Below are positions 44,858-54,069 of a stretch of 64,000 bases of DNA, in pieces; the first letter of the stretch is position 1, and each line of letters starts with the position of its first letter. A program made the position numbers and the translations under genes. This DNA comes from Triticum aestivum. Taxonomy: Eukaryota; Streptophyta; Magnoliopsida; Poales; Poaceae. The stretch spans positions 267,839,846 to 267,903,845 of the forward strand of contig NC_057807.1 in NCBI RefSeq assembly GCF_018294505.1, in the 5' to 3' direction. The notes beneath the pieces were generated by a model. The model had not been told where the DNA came from, did not search any database, and was given only the letters and a program-made list of their open reading frames with translations.

Positions 44858-47800
44858 ACCTGACCAACTTAATGACGGAATTTATCCCCAAAAATATAAC
44901 TGTGGTAACTGATACTCCGATATCAACTATCAAAATTAATCCAAGTCATAGCAATATCCAACAAATAATCCAAGCATAATATCATCATCTCAAAATATTC
45001 CAAGGGTAGCACAACACTACTGTTATGATGAATCCGAAAACAATAATCCTACTACTCCAATAACAAGAATAAATCAATTCGGCTAAGATCCACATGTAAA
45101 CATCATCCCCAAAAATAATACTCCAAGCAACAGAACATCAACTAGCATCATGAAAATAATCATACTAACCACTAATAATCCAAAGGCAGCATGATATCCA
45201 GAGTAATACTCCAAAATATCATATCCAAGCCATCATGAAACCAATCATAAAAGCCACTAAGAATCCAACGGCACATGTCATCCACATAATCATCAAAATA
45301 TTAATCCTAGAACTCCAAGCAAATATCATGGCAATAACAAGATCAAAATAATACTCCGATAAATGCCATGAACAAATCACAAGTAGCTAACACAATATTT
45401 TAAAAAGTTTAAATAAAGCAACCATGTCACTGCATTGAAATCATGCAAATGGAGGATGTAGCTTGCCTGGGGTGGAAGAAATCACTAGGAGAAAATGCGA
45501 GAAACTCGCGGAAAGGATCGCTGGAAAATGGATCTCTCTCGGAGGGGGCTGATTAACGGCAAGGGAAAAATGGTCATTTTCAGAATGTTAACACATGGTG
45601 AAAATGATACCAACAGAACAGGCTCGACGAAACAAAGAAGTGAGCTTTGGAATCACCTCATTTGGAGTTGGGAGTGAAAAGATATGATAGTTTTTCTGCC
45701 AGGGACCCATTTGTAATAAAATCATCACAAATAGGCCCTCAGGCGGAAAAACAGAACGTGCACTAGGCAGAAATATGCCTTCTCCTCTGGAAAATGTATT
45801 CCACGCTGAAACAGAAAGGAAATACGCTTTCAGATCAGTGAAAGCGCATTCTGGTCTAAAGAAAGATGAAACTACGCTTACGGGAAGCTAAGACGTAATC
45901 TGTGGATTACGCCTCCACTTATCCACGTCAGCGTACCTGGATCAACGAGGCAGAGGCTGCCACGCAGGGCCCGCAAGGAGAAGAGCGCCCACCTGGCCTC
46001 TATCTTCTTATTCCTCGTCCTGCTCCCGCATGGGACAGAGGAGGCAGGGGAGGGCGCGTCACCGGCGACGGGCCGGCCGGCTCCGGCCGTCTCCAGCGAG
46101 GGAGACGCCACCAGAGGGCTCGGGAGTCCATACTGCCTCCATTCAGAGAGGAAGCGGGCGCCGAGGAGAGCTAGGGTGGCTGCAACCCGCGACAACAGAG
46201 GGACGGGGAGGCAGAGACTGAACGAGGTAGCGGCGGCCTGAGGCACTCCAGCGAGAAGTAGAGGGGGCGGGGAGGGTCGCCGGAGTGAGGGGCTTCTAGT
46301 GGTGGTGGATATGAGGAGAGGGAGGGCTCGGCTTGCTCCAATCGAGGAGGAGACCCGAAGCGGCCATGGCCGCAGTGGTGGTCGTGGAGGGCGACTCGGG
46401 CTCGGGGAAGTGATCAGGGAGTCGTGGGGGAGTGGGTAGAGGTCGCTGGTGAGGAGAAACGCACCCAGGACGAGCTTATATAGCCGCGGGGCGAGGAGGC
46501 CAAGCTGGCATCACCGCGGACACGTGCCCGCGCGCATGAACTTGGAGGCAGGCGACAAGGGAGGCACAGTGGAGTCTCTCACGGGGCAGAGGCGGCCAAG
46601 GGAGCACGGGGAGGATGATGACAACGACGAGTAGAGCCAAATGGAGCACTGAGCTCTCGCAGGCGTTCGGCGGCAAGCGTCGGTGAGCGTCGGTGAGGGG
46701 TTTTACTGAGAGGGAGAGAGGTCCATGACGACGGTGACGACGTGGTAAAACTCTTGGACATGCTCACGTGCGCGAAGCCGACGAGAGGAGGAGCTGCCGA
46801 CGCACAAACGGCCACTTGACGCGGCCATTGCACACAGAGCGCATGCACTGTGGTGCCATTAACGCGCTCACCGCGTGCACTGGCAGGTAGCGAGGGAGAG
46901 GGGCTTGACCATGTTGTCTAGTGGGTAGTTCATCCAGGGTAGGTCTCAACTACGGTGGTAGTTCGGTGAAAACTGCTATGGTTAAGTGGTAATCACCCCC
47001 TGAAGTTTACTGCAGTAAACTTGGGTGAATACTGGTGATCAACACGGATTTTACTGGTGCCAAAGAGTTTGTCTGGGGTGATTAACTAAGGAAGGACTAT
47101 GATCTTGGAGGTTTTGAGGCATAATGGAGCACAAACTAACATAGTTGCTTTGTAACTCACATTATGTGTCTAGAATCAAGATTTGGATGATGCACTCACA
47201 TGGAGTAATAACTTGAGGTAAAACTTGGCAGGGCTTAGTGATTTGGCCAGATAAAGGTGATGTAAAAATTTCATACCAATTGGTTTTACCAAAATGGTAC
47301 TTCCTTCACAGCTATTCCCTCTGCCCAGAATCTTGCAACAATTCTAGAGAAATAATGGCTGGATGAACTATGCCCAAAATGACTGGAGGTAGCTTATATG
47401 GATAATAGAAGGCCTAGAAACATTGGCAGCCATAATGGAGCAAGATAAAATATACTTGCTTCACAAACTGTAATTTTGGGCAGAATCAAGGAATTGAAGA
47501 TGATCTCACATAGAGGCATTACATGAGCTCTACTTTTGTGGAGGGCTATGACACTACAAAAAAAAGACACATCCGTGACAATTTGGGCCAAACGAATTTT
47601 TTTGTCATACATATGAAACTTCTATGACGATAATTGTGACAAAACCCGGTATCATCATAGATGTGGTGGGCCCCTACTTCTATGACAAAAAATCATGACA
47701 GAAAATGGGCTTTTCGTCCTGGGCGGGCCGGAGACGCAGCTGCATGCCATTCTTTGGGCCGTCCATGACGGAAAAAATCGTGGTAGAAGCGAGGGCGAGG

Positions 47801-47895
47801 AAAATTTCGGCGAGTTCCCGGTTACGGTGGGAGGTCGGGGGCCGAGCGATGCGCGTTTCTCTCGTACACGTACGCACGTGTGTGCGAGGCGTTGG

Positions 47896-48055
47896 CTCTA
47901 ACTGAACCCGAGCGAGGCGTTGGGCTCTAACTGAACCCGAGCGATTGCACTGCAGGCTACGTGTTACTGAACCCGAGCGATCGATCGATAGCTGTTAACT
48001 GAACCCGGTCGAGCGATTCCTTCGCTACTACTGCTAACTGAAGCCGATCGATGCT
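47896..48055 (+). repeat. Degenerate 'TAACTGAACCCGAGCGA' repeats
   Basis: About five imperfect copies of TAACTGAACCCGAGCGA-like sequence occur at roughly 30-40 bp spacing, just before the ~60-bp array. Confidence 0.6.
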
Positions 48056-48059
48056 GCCT

Positions 48060-48478
48060 CTGGGATGAACAGTGAGCGTTGCAGGGGGGTTGGATGAACA
48101 GTGAGCGGTGGCGTTGCCTTTGGATGAACAGGACCCCGTGGTGTGGTGGAGGGCTGGATGAATAGTAGACGGTGGAGGGGTGCCCATGGAGGGGTGGATG
48201 AACAGGACCCCGTGTGTGGAGGGGTGGATGAACAGGACCCCGTGGTGTGGAGGGCTGGATGAAAAGTAGACGGTGGAGGGGTGGTTGAACAGGACCCCGT
48301 GGTGTGGAGGGCTAGATGAACAGTAGACGGTGGAGGGGTGGTTGAACAGTAGCCGATGGAGTAGCGCGCGGTGGAGGCTGGATAAATAGGAGCCCATGGA
48401 GGCCGGAGGAGGTCGACGGTAGCCCGTGGAGGCTGGAGGAGGTCGACGGTGGAGATGAATAGTATCCCGTGGAGTCCC
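48060..48478 (+). repeat. Imperfect ~60-bp tandem repeats (GGATGAACAGGACCCCGTGG type)
   Basis: Copies of 'GATGAACAGGACCCCGTG' or 'GATGAACAGTAGACGGTGG' recur, for example near 48121, 48195, 48225 and 48282, linked by GGAGGG(G/C)TGG. Open frames across it on either strand are repeat artefacts. Confidence 0.75.
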
Positions 48479-48479
48479 G

Positions 48480-48795
48480 TTTTGCGGTACGCCACACCCC
48501 TCCCGATGAACACGACCCCCATTTCGACCGTAGAGCTCCAACATAAGTCCGTTTCGTCCGTTTTGCGATACGCCACACCCCTCCCGATCAACAGGACCCA
48601 TGTTTCGATTGTAGGACGTCCATTTCCTCCGTTTTGCGGTACGCCACACCACTCCTGATCAACAGGACCCCCGTTTCGACTGTAGGAGGTCCGTTTCCTC
48701 CGTTTTGTGGTACGCTAGACCCCTCCCGATCAACAGGACCCTGTTCCGAACGTAGGAGGTATGTTTCCTCCGTTGTGCGGTACGCCAGGCCTCGT
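48480..48795 (+). repeat. Tandem array with a 70-71-bp unit
   Basis: Units start with TTTTGCGGTACGCCA(C/G) at 48480, 48561, 48632, 48703 and 48773 (spacings 81, 71, 71 and 70 bp). Each contains 'CTCC(C/T)GATCAACAGGACCC' and ends 'TTTCCTCCG'. A shorter related repeat of about 29 bp ('TGCCTCCCGATGAACACGAC') follows to about 48960. Confidence 0.85.
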
Positions 48796-49470
48796 TTCCA
48801 TTGCCTGTTCCGTCCAAGCCCTCCTGATGAACACGACCACGCATTCCGCTCCGACCCACGGTTGGCTCCCACACGTTCCGTTGCCTCCCGATGAACACGA
48901 CGCATTACGTTGCCTCCCGATGAACATGACGCATTCCGTTTCCTCCCCATGAACACGGCGACGATGATGTTTCTCTGTTCCGACCCGGCCATGTACACGA
49001 GCCCTGGCCATACGTATGCGCGAGTAGGCGTTCGAGACCCCGTCCGTATGTACACATACGTGGCCATATTTTCTTTCTTGCACCCTGGCCATTGTACGTA
49101 CGTGTACATGCTACATGCGCGCCTCTACTACGACACGTGCGCGCCTCTACATCCACCAGTATATATGTACGTACACGTTCGCGACCAGACTGACATCGCT
49201 ACGTATGCTTCGACCAAGTGGATCCCGACTGTCAGGCACTTCATTGCGTGCGAAGATGTAGCTGGTGGGTCCCAGCAGTCCGGGGGGCGAATCGTTTTTT
49301 TTGTTTTGCCAGGACGCACTTTCTTGCGTGCGTAGGTGTAGCTGGTGGGTCCCAGCAGTCAGGGGGGAAACGTTTTTTTGTGAAATACGGTGGCCCGTCC
49401 GGTGGGTCTCCGCTGTCAGGTGGAGGAATAATTATTTCGCGCGTAATAAGGAGGCACTTCCTTGCTGCGG

Positions 49471-49890
49471 ACGTGGACCCAGCTGTCAGCGTCTCCACGC
49501 ATAGTACTCTTCCGATGGAAGTCGGTCGTTGACCACATTGACCACGCTGCACCGAGAGCACCACGGCGGTGGACGACGGAGAGGCCTAGGAAGGGGACGA
49601 CACGGAGGCAAGGAAGACTCGGTAGTTGTTTCCCACGCGGAGGGGAGTATGACTATACAAGGGTTTACTGGTTTGTCTGCCGCCGCCAGAGAATAACAGC
49701 ATGTGTGGGTGAGTAGAGGGATGGCTAGGCCAGCGATGGGAGTATGGTGGGGCGGTGAGGCCTATGCGGCAGCACAGCCGGCCGCGGGGAGGAGGGAGCA
49801 GGCAGTCCCGCCGGCGCTTGTTTGAGTGGCTGGAGCAGGAAGAGCAGAGATTGAAGAAGCACGATGGCCGTTGGATGGACATCCAACAGT
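49471..49890 (+). repeat. ~420-bp module, copy 1
   Basis: It begins ACGTGGACCCAGCTGTCAGC, continues with 'TTGACCACATTGACCACG' and 'GAGGCCTAGGAAGGGGACGAC', and ends with 'GTTGGATGGACATCCAAC'. It shares this order with the four later copies. Confidence 0.75.
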
Positions 49891-49924
49891 TAGTGCTTGT
49901 GCGTCAACCTTTTTTTAGGAAAGC

Positions 49925-50400
49925 CTCAAATCTGTGGAAAACAGCATACATCCCATCTGTCATTATTTCTAATAATTTACAGCCCATTTGCTAATTCTTA
50001 AGGTTTTTTTGGAGCCCATATTCTTTTTGTTAGCATTACAGCCCATATTGTGGCCACGGTTAAAAAATTATACGAAATTTTGCATATTTCGGTGCGGTCC
50101 GAACTGTTTGTAATCCCGAAATTTCGACTCACATTCAAACTGATTTTAAAAATAAATGTATATCAATATAAAATCCAACAAATTCTCCACGCATAAGAAT
50201 TAATGTAATTTAAAATCTTGAAATGAAAAAAAAGATATTTGAAACTAATTGCTGGTTTGATGTGTTTTAAAAATGTACAGCCCATTTCTCATTACTGATG
50301 GGCCATTTTCTCGGCCAGCCGAATGAAATCTCTCCTCGTCTTGAAAGATTTGCATCCCAATAGGCCTGACAAAGCGACTTACATGGCAAATCACAAAAAA
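49925..50400 (+). repeat. AT-rich module, copy 1
   Basis: It runs from 'CTCAAATCTGTGGAAAACAGC' to 'CTTGAAAGATTTGCA', with TTTCGGTGCGGTC in the middle. The same order recurs at about 52366-52770. Together with the preceding 420-bp module it forms a duplicated unit of about 900 bp. Confidence 0.75.
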
Positions 50401-50415
50401 AACTGGGTTGTGGCC

Positions 50416-50815
50416 GTGGACCCAGCTGTCAGCCTCTCCACGTACAATACTCTTTCGATGGAAGTCGTTCCTTGACCACGTTGACCACGCCGCGCGAAGA
50501 GCACCACGGCGGTGGATGACGGCGAGGCCTAGGAAGGGGACGACGCGGAGCTGGGGAAGACGCGGCAGCGGAAGCCCACGTGGAGAGGAGTACGAGGGTT
50601 CACTAGTTCAGCTGCGATGTGAGGCTACCGTCGCCTCAGGGCCTGGCCAGTGGTGGGAATAGTAGGGGGCGGAGAGGCCTCTGCGGCAGCACAGCCGGCC
50701 ACGGGAGGCAGGAGCATGCGGCACGACCGGCGCTGCTTTGGGCAGCTGGAGCAAGAAGACCAGAGGTTGAAGAAGCACTACAGCCGTTGGATGGACATCG
50801 TATGCTCACTAGAGC
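50416..50815 (+). repeat. ~420-bp module, copy 2
   Basis: This has the same layout as copy 1, starting CGTGGACCCAGCTGTCAGCC and ending TTGGATGGACATCG. It is closely similar to copy 3. Confidence 0.75.
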
Positions 50816-51146
50816 TAGAATCGTTCATATTGACTAAGTTGACAAAGCCCATCGTCCCCGTCAACTTAGTAGGCCCACAAGTCAGCCTCCCACCAAGGTG
50901 GGTCCCAGCTAGCCGGGGGAGTATTCATTTTTTTGTGCGTAATAAGGAGGCACTTCCGGTGGGTCCGAGCTGACAGCGGGGGGAACGTTTTTTTCGCGAA
51001 ATACGGTGGCCTGTCCGGTGGGTCCCAGCAGTCAGGGGGACACAATTTTTTCGCAAAATACTGGTGGCCCGTCCGGTGGGTCCCCGCTGTCAGGTGGAGG
51101 AATAATTATTTTCCGCGTAATAAGGAGGCACTTCCTTGCGGCTGCC

Positions 51147-51572
51147 GTGGACCCAGCTGTCAGCCTCTCCACGTACAGTACTCTTCCGATGGAAGTCGTC
51201 CGTTGACCACATTGACCACGCCGCGCCGAGAGCACCACGGCGGTGGACGACGGCGAGGCCTAGGAAGGGGATGACGCGGAGCCGGGCAAGACGCGGCAGT
51301 GGATGCCCACGCGGAGAGGAGTACGAGGGTTCACTGGTTCGGCTGCGGCGTGAGGCTGCCATCACCGCAGAATAACAAGGGGTGTGGGTAAGTGGAGGGA
51401 TGGCCTGGCCAGTGGTGGGAGTAGTATGGGGGCGGTGAGGCCTCCGCGGTAGCACAGCCGGCCACAGGAGGCAGGAGCAGGCGGCATGACCGGCGCTCCT
51501 TTGGGCGGCTGGAGCAAGAAGACAAGAGGTTGAAGAAGCACTATGGTCGTTGGATGGACATCATACGGTCAC
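51147..51572 (+). repeat. ~420-bp module, copy 3
   Basis: This has the same layout and is preceded by 'GGTGGGTCC' repeats (50895-51130), which also precede copies 1 and 4 in diverged form. It ends TTGGATGGACATCATAC. Confidence 0.75.
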
Positions 51573-51854
51573 TGGAGTATTGACTAAGTTGACAAAGCTC
51601 TCCGTCCCTGTCAACTTAGTAGGCCCACAAGTCAGCCCAACAATATGGTGGGTCCCAGCTAGCAGCGGGTATTCATTTTTTGGGTGTAATAAAGAGGCAC
51701 TTCCTTGCGTACGAAGATATAGCTGGTGGGTCTGACCTGTCAGCGGGCGGAACATTTTTTCGCGAAATACAGAGGCTATTCCTGTGGGTCTTTATTGTCA
51801 GGTGGAGGAATCATTATTTTGTGCATAATAAGGAGGCTTTTCCTTGCGTGGGGC

Positions 51855-52265
51855 CGTGGACCCAGCTGTCAGCCTCTCCACGTACAGTCCACTTCCGATG
51901 GATGTCGTTCATTGACCATGTTGACCAGGCCGCGCCGAGAGCACCAGGGTGGTGGACGACAGCGAGGCCTAGGAAGGGAACGACACGGAGCCATGGAATA
52001 CTCAGCAGTTGTTTCCCACGCGGAGGAGTACGAGGGTTTATTGGTTCGTCTGCCGTTGCCGGAGAATAACAGCATGTCTGGGTGAGTAGAGGGATGGCTA
52101 GGCCAGCAATGGGAGTACGGTGGGGCGGTGAGGCCTGCACGGCAGCATAGCCGGCCGTGGGAGGAGGGAGTAGACAGTCCCGCCGGCGCTTGTTTGAGCG
52201 GCTGGAGCATGAAGAGCAGAGATTGCAGAAGCACGACAGCCGTTGGATGGACATCCAACAGTCAC
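51855..52265 (+). repeat. ~420-bp module, copy 4
   Basis: This has the same layout and ends TTGGATGGACATCCAAC like copy 1. It is followed by the second AT-rich module, so copy 4 plus that module repeats the unit of copy 1 plus its module. Confidence 0.75.
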
Positions 52266-52365
52266 TGCTCTTATGTGTTGACTAAGTTGACAGGACGTTG
52301 CGTGTGCGTCAACCTTTTTTTTATGAAAGCATACGCGTCAACCTATAGTAGGCGCACAAGTCAGC

Positions 52366-52770
52366 CTCAAATCTGTGGAAAACAGCATACAACCCATCTG
52401 CCATTATTTCTAATAATGTACAACCCGTTTGCTAATTCTTTAGAATTTTTTTGGAGCCCATCTTCTTTTTGTTAGCATTACACCCCATATTGTGGCCACG
52501 GTTAAAAAGTATACGAAATTTTGCATATTTCGGTGCGGTCAATTGTTTTTAATCCAGAAATATCGATTCACATTCAAACTATTTTGAAAAATAATTTATA
52601 TAAATATAAAATCCAAATAATTGTGCACGCATAAAAATCAATGGAATTTAAGATCTTGTAATGAAAAAAAATTGAAACTAATTCCCGGTTTGATGTGTTT
52701 TAAAAATGTACAACCCATTTCTGGGAAAACCAAATGAAACTCTCCTCGTCTTGAAAGATTTGCAGCCTAG
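52366..52770 (+). repeat. AT-rich module, copy 2
   Basis: This is a diverged second copy of 49925-50400, sharing 'CAAATCTGTGGAAAACAGCATAC' in part, 'GGTTAAAAA' and 'TTTGCATATTTCGGTGCGGTC'-like sequence, with short indels. Confidence 0.72.
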
Positions 52771-53156
52771 CATGGCCGATAAAGCAAGTAGGCCTTGTTT
52801 GGGTATTTCTTTAAAAAATAGAACTGGGCTAGCCATTTTCAGCAAGAAAAAAACACAACTGGGCTCATGATGTGGTAAACATAAATAAAACCCTGGCTAG
52901 ATGGGCCACAGGCCCCGCACAGCCCCGTTGTTACCCTGATCCGTCGCTAAAACTAGTATAAATAACAACTGCTTGTTCCTCAAAAAAAATGCGCGACTTG
53001 CTGGGTCCCTGGTGTCAGCCACTCGTAGTGTAATTCTCTCATTTATTGACTACATTGACAATGGTGTGAGCCCCAGATGTCCAACCATTAGGAGGAACCA
53101 TATTTTTGGGCTTGTACTATACAGGCACTTGCTTGCGTACTGCCATGACGCTGGTG

Positions 53157-53610
53157 GGTCCCTACTGTCATCCTCTCCACGTACAGTCATCTCCTTGTTC
53201 CTCTCGGTTGTTGACGACGTTGACAACACAAGAGGGCGGCGCACCGCGCACGGCGAGCGAACCAAGGCCGCAAGGCGGAGGACGACGGCGAGGCCTCGGA
53301 CGGAACGAACAGGAGCCATTGAAGATGCGCCGGTCCAGTCGCAGGCGGAGGGGAGTACGAGGGTTGACTGGTTCGGGCGCGGGTGCGTGTTGGGGCTGAC
53401 GTCGCCGGAGAATAACAGGACGTGTGGGGGAATAGAGGGAGGGACTGGCCAACGCTGGAGGGTACGTACGATAGGGCGGCGGAGGCGCAGCCAGCCATGG
53501 GAGGCGGGAGCAGGCAGAGCCGATGGGGTGGTTTGGTTTGGGCGGTTGGAGGAAGAAGACAAGAGATAGAAGATACACGACAGATGTTGGATGTCAATCC
53601 AACGGCTGGT
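53157..53610 (+). repeat. ~420-bp module, copy 5 (most diverged)
   Basis: It keeps the skeleton: 'CTCTCCACGTACAGTC' at 53174, 'TTGACGACGTTGACAACAC', 'GGCGAGGCCT' and 'TGTTGGATGTCAATCCAAC' at the end. It contains extra sequence in the middle compared with copies 1-4. Confidence 0.65.
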
Positions 53611-53630
53611 AGGCAGAATCGTTTGTTGAC

Positions 53631-54069
53631 TGGCTAGTAAGTCGACACCACCTTGGATAGGCTATTTCCTCGCGGGTCCCAAATGTCAGAATCCAAATCT
53701 GTCACGGTCATCCAGCCTTTCCTATGAAAATTTACAGCCCATTTGATGTGCTAGTTTGAAATAAGTTTGTGGGTGCTGGTGGGGGCTAATCACTTGGCTT
53801 CTGTAATGCACAATGAGCTCAAGCAGCCGGCGAGAGTGATGTTATTTCCCTTGGTTGGGATTTGTTACAATATTTCACTCTAAATTAAACGAATGGCAAG
53901 CCATTTGCCTTGTTTCAAAGAAAATATGACAGTCACAGCCGAGTTGAAAAGGGCAGGAACATCTAACTTCAGCTTACAAACTGTACAAAAGCACGAGGGT
54001 TAATTGTTCATCAGGTTTACAAAAAAACCAGATTGAAAAGGGCAACAACATCTAACTCCAGCACTGTTT
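53631..54069. other. Spacer / probable 3' UTR of the F-box gene, with a short direct repeat
   Basis: No gene is seen. A near-identical motif of about 30 bp, (G/A)TTGAAAAGGGCA...AACATCTAACT(T/C)CAGC, occurs at about 53943 and 54033, inside or just beyond the 3' end of the minus-strand F-box gene. Confidence 0.45.

Larger units (their letters stand above)
2778..47551 (-). mobile_element. Outer large-LTR, non-coding (LARD-like) LTR retrotransposon carrying all nested insertions
   Basis: The element lies on the minus strand. Its LTR reads TGTAACAACCTGG...GTGCCACA, so on the plus strand it appears as TGTGGCACC...GTTGTTACA. The 3' LTR (2778-27242) is about 4.59 kb once insertions are removed. The 5' LTR starts at 41741 and is lost after 47551. 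A primer-binding site, TGGTATTAGAGCAGG (minus, 41736-41722), flanks the 5' LTR, and a purine-rich AAGGGGGTAAGAGT tract (minus, just above 27242) flanks the 3' LTR. The internal domain totals about 2.9 kb without insertions and has no recognisable gag or pol. LTRs over 4 kb around a short non-coding core fit the LARD type of non-autonomous Gypsy-like element described in Triticeae; the exact family name is uncertain. The target-site duplication cannot be seen because the 5' flank is missing. Confidence 0.8.
41741..47551 (-). repeat. Outer element 5' LTR, interrupted by a LINE and truncated by a CACTA-type terminus
   Basis: It starts (plus strand) TGTGGCACCCC at 41741 and aligns with the other LTR copy in three blocks (2778-4448, 13063-14201 and 25467-about 26613). 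A LINE is inserted at 42970-44857. Compared with the other copy it lacks 57 bp near 42690, and about 630 bp at its far end, where the CACTA-like sequence takes over at 47552. Confidence 0.82.
47552..53630 (+). mobile_element. CACTA-type transposon region (one terminus visible, other end not found)
   Basis: At 47552 the outer LTR stops and CACTACAAAAAAAAGAC begins, the expected CACTA terminus. Short subterminal motifs such as 'CTATGAC', 'CATGAC' and 'GTGAC' recur up to about 47700, as in the terminal regions of En/Spm-type elements. The rest to about 53630 is repeat-rich and holds no transposase frame I can recognise. I found no inverted terminus (GTAGTG preceded by Ts). The class call rests on the 5' end only; the right boundary is a guess from where the repeats stop. 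Confidence 0.5.

Noticed and set aside
47957..48652. 231-codon minus-strand frame with repeated 'HHGVLF' content
   Set aside because: It is the translation of the ~60-bp tandem array; all three frames are open because the unit lacks stops.
48480..48795. Regularly spaced repeats considered as a CRISPR array
   Set aside because: The units are tandem over their whole length, with no unique spacers, and the genome is a plant nuclear one.
53020..53035. 'CTCGTAGTG' as the missing right end of the CACTA-type element
   Set aside because: A CACTA right end should read ...TTTTTGTAGTG with matching subterminal motifs; the T run and motifs are absent.
52973..53569. 198-codon plus-strand frame with overlapping minus-strand frames
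   Set aside because: It falls in copy 5 of the GC-rich repeat module; the other copies do not keep this frame.
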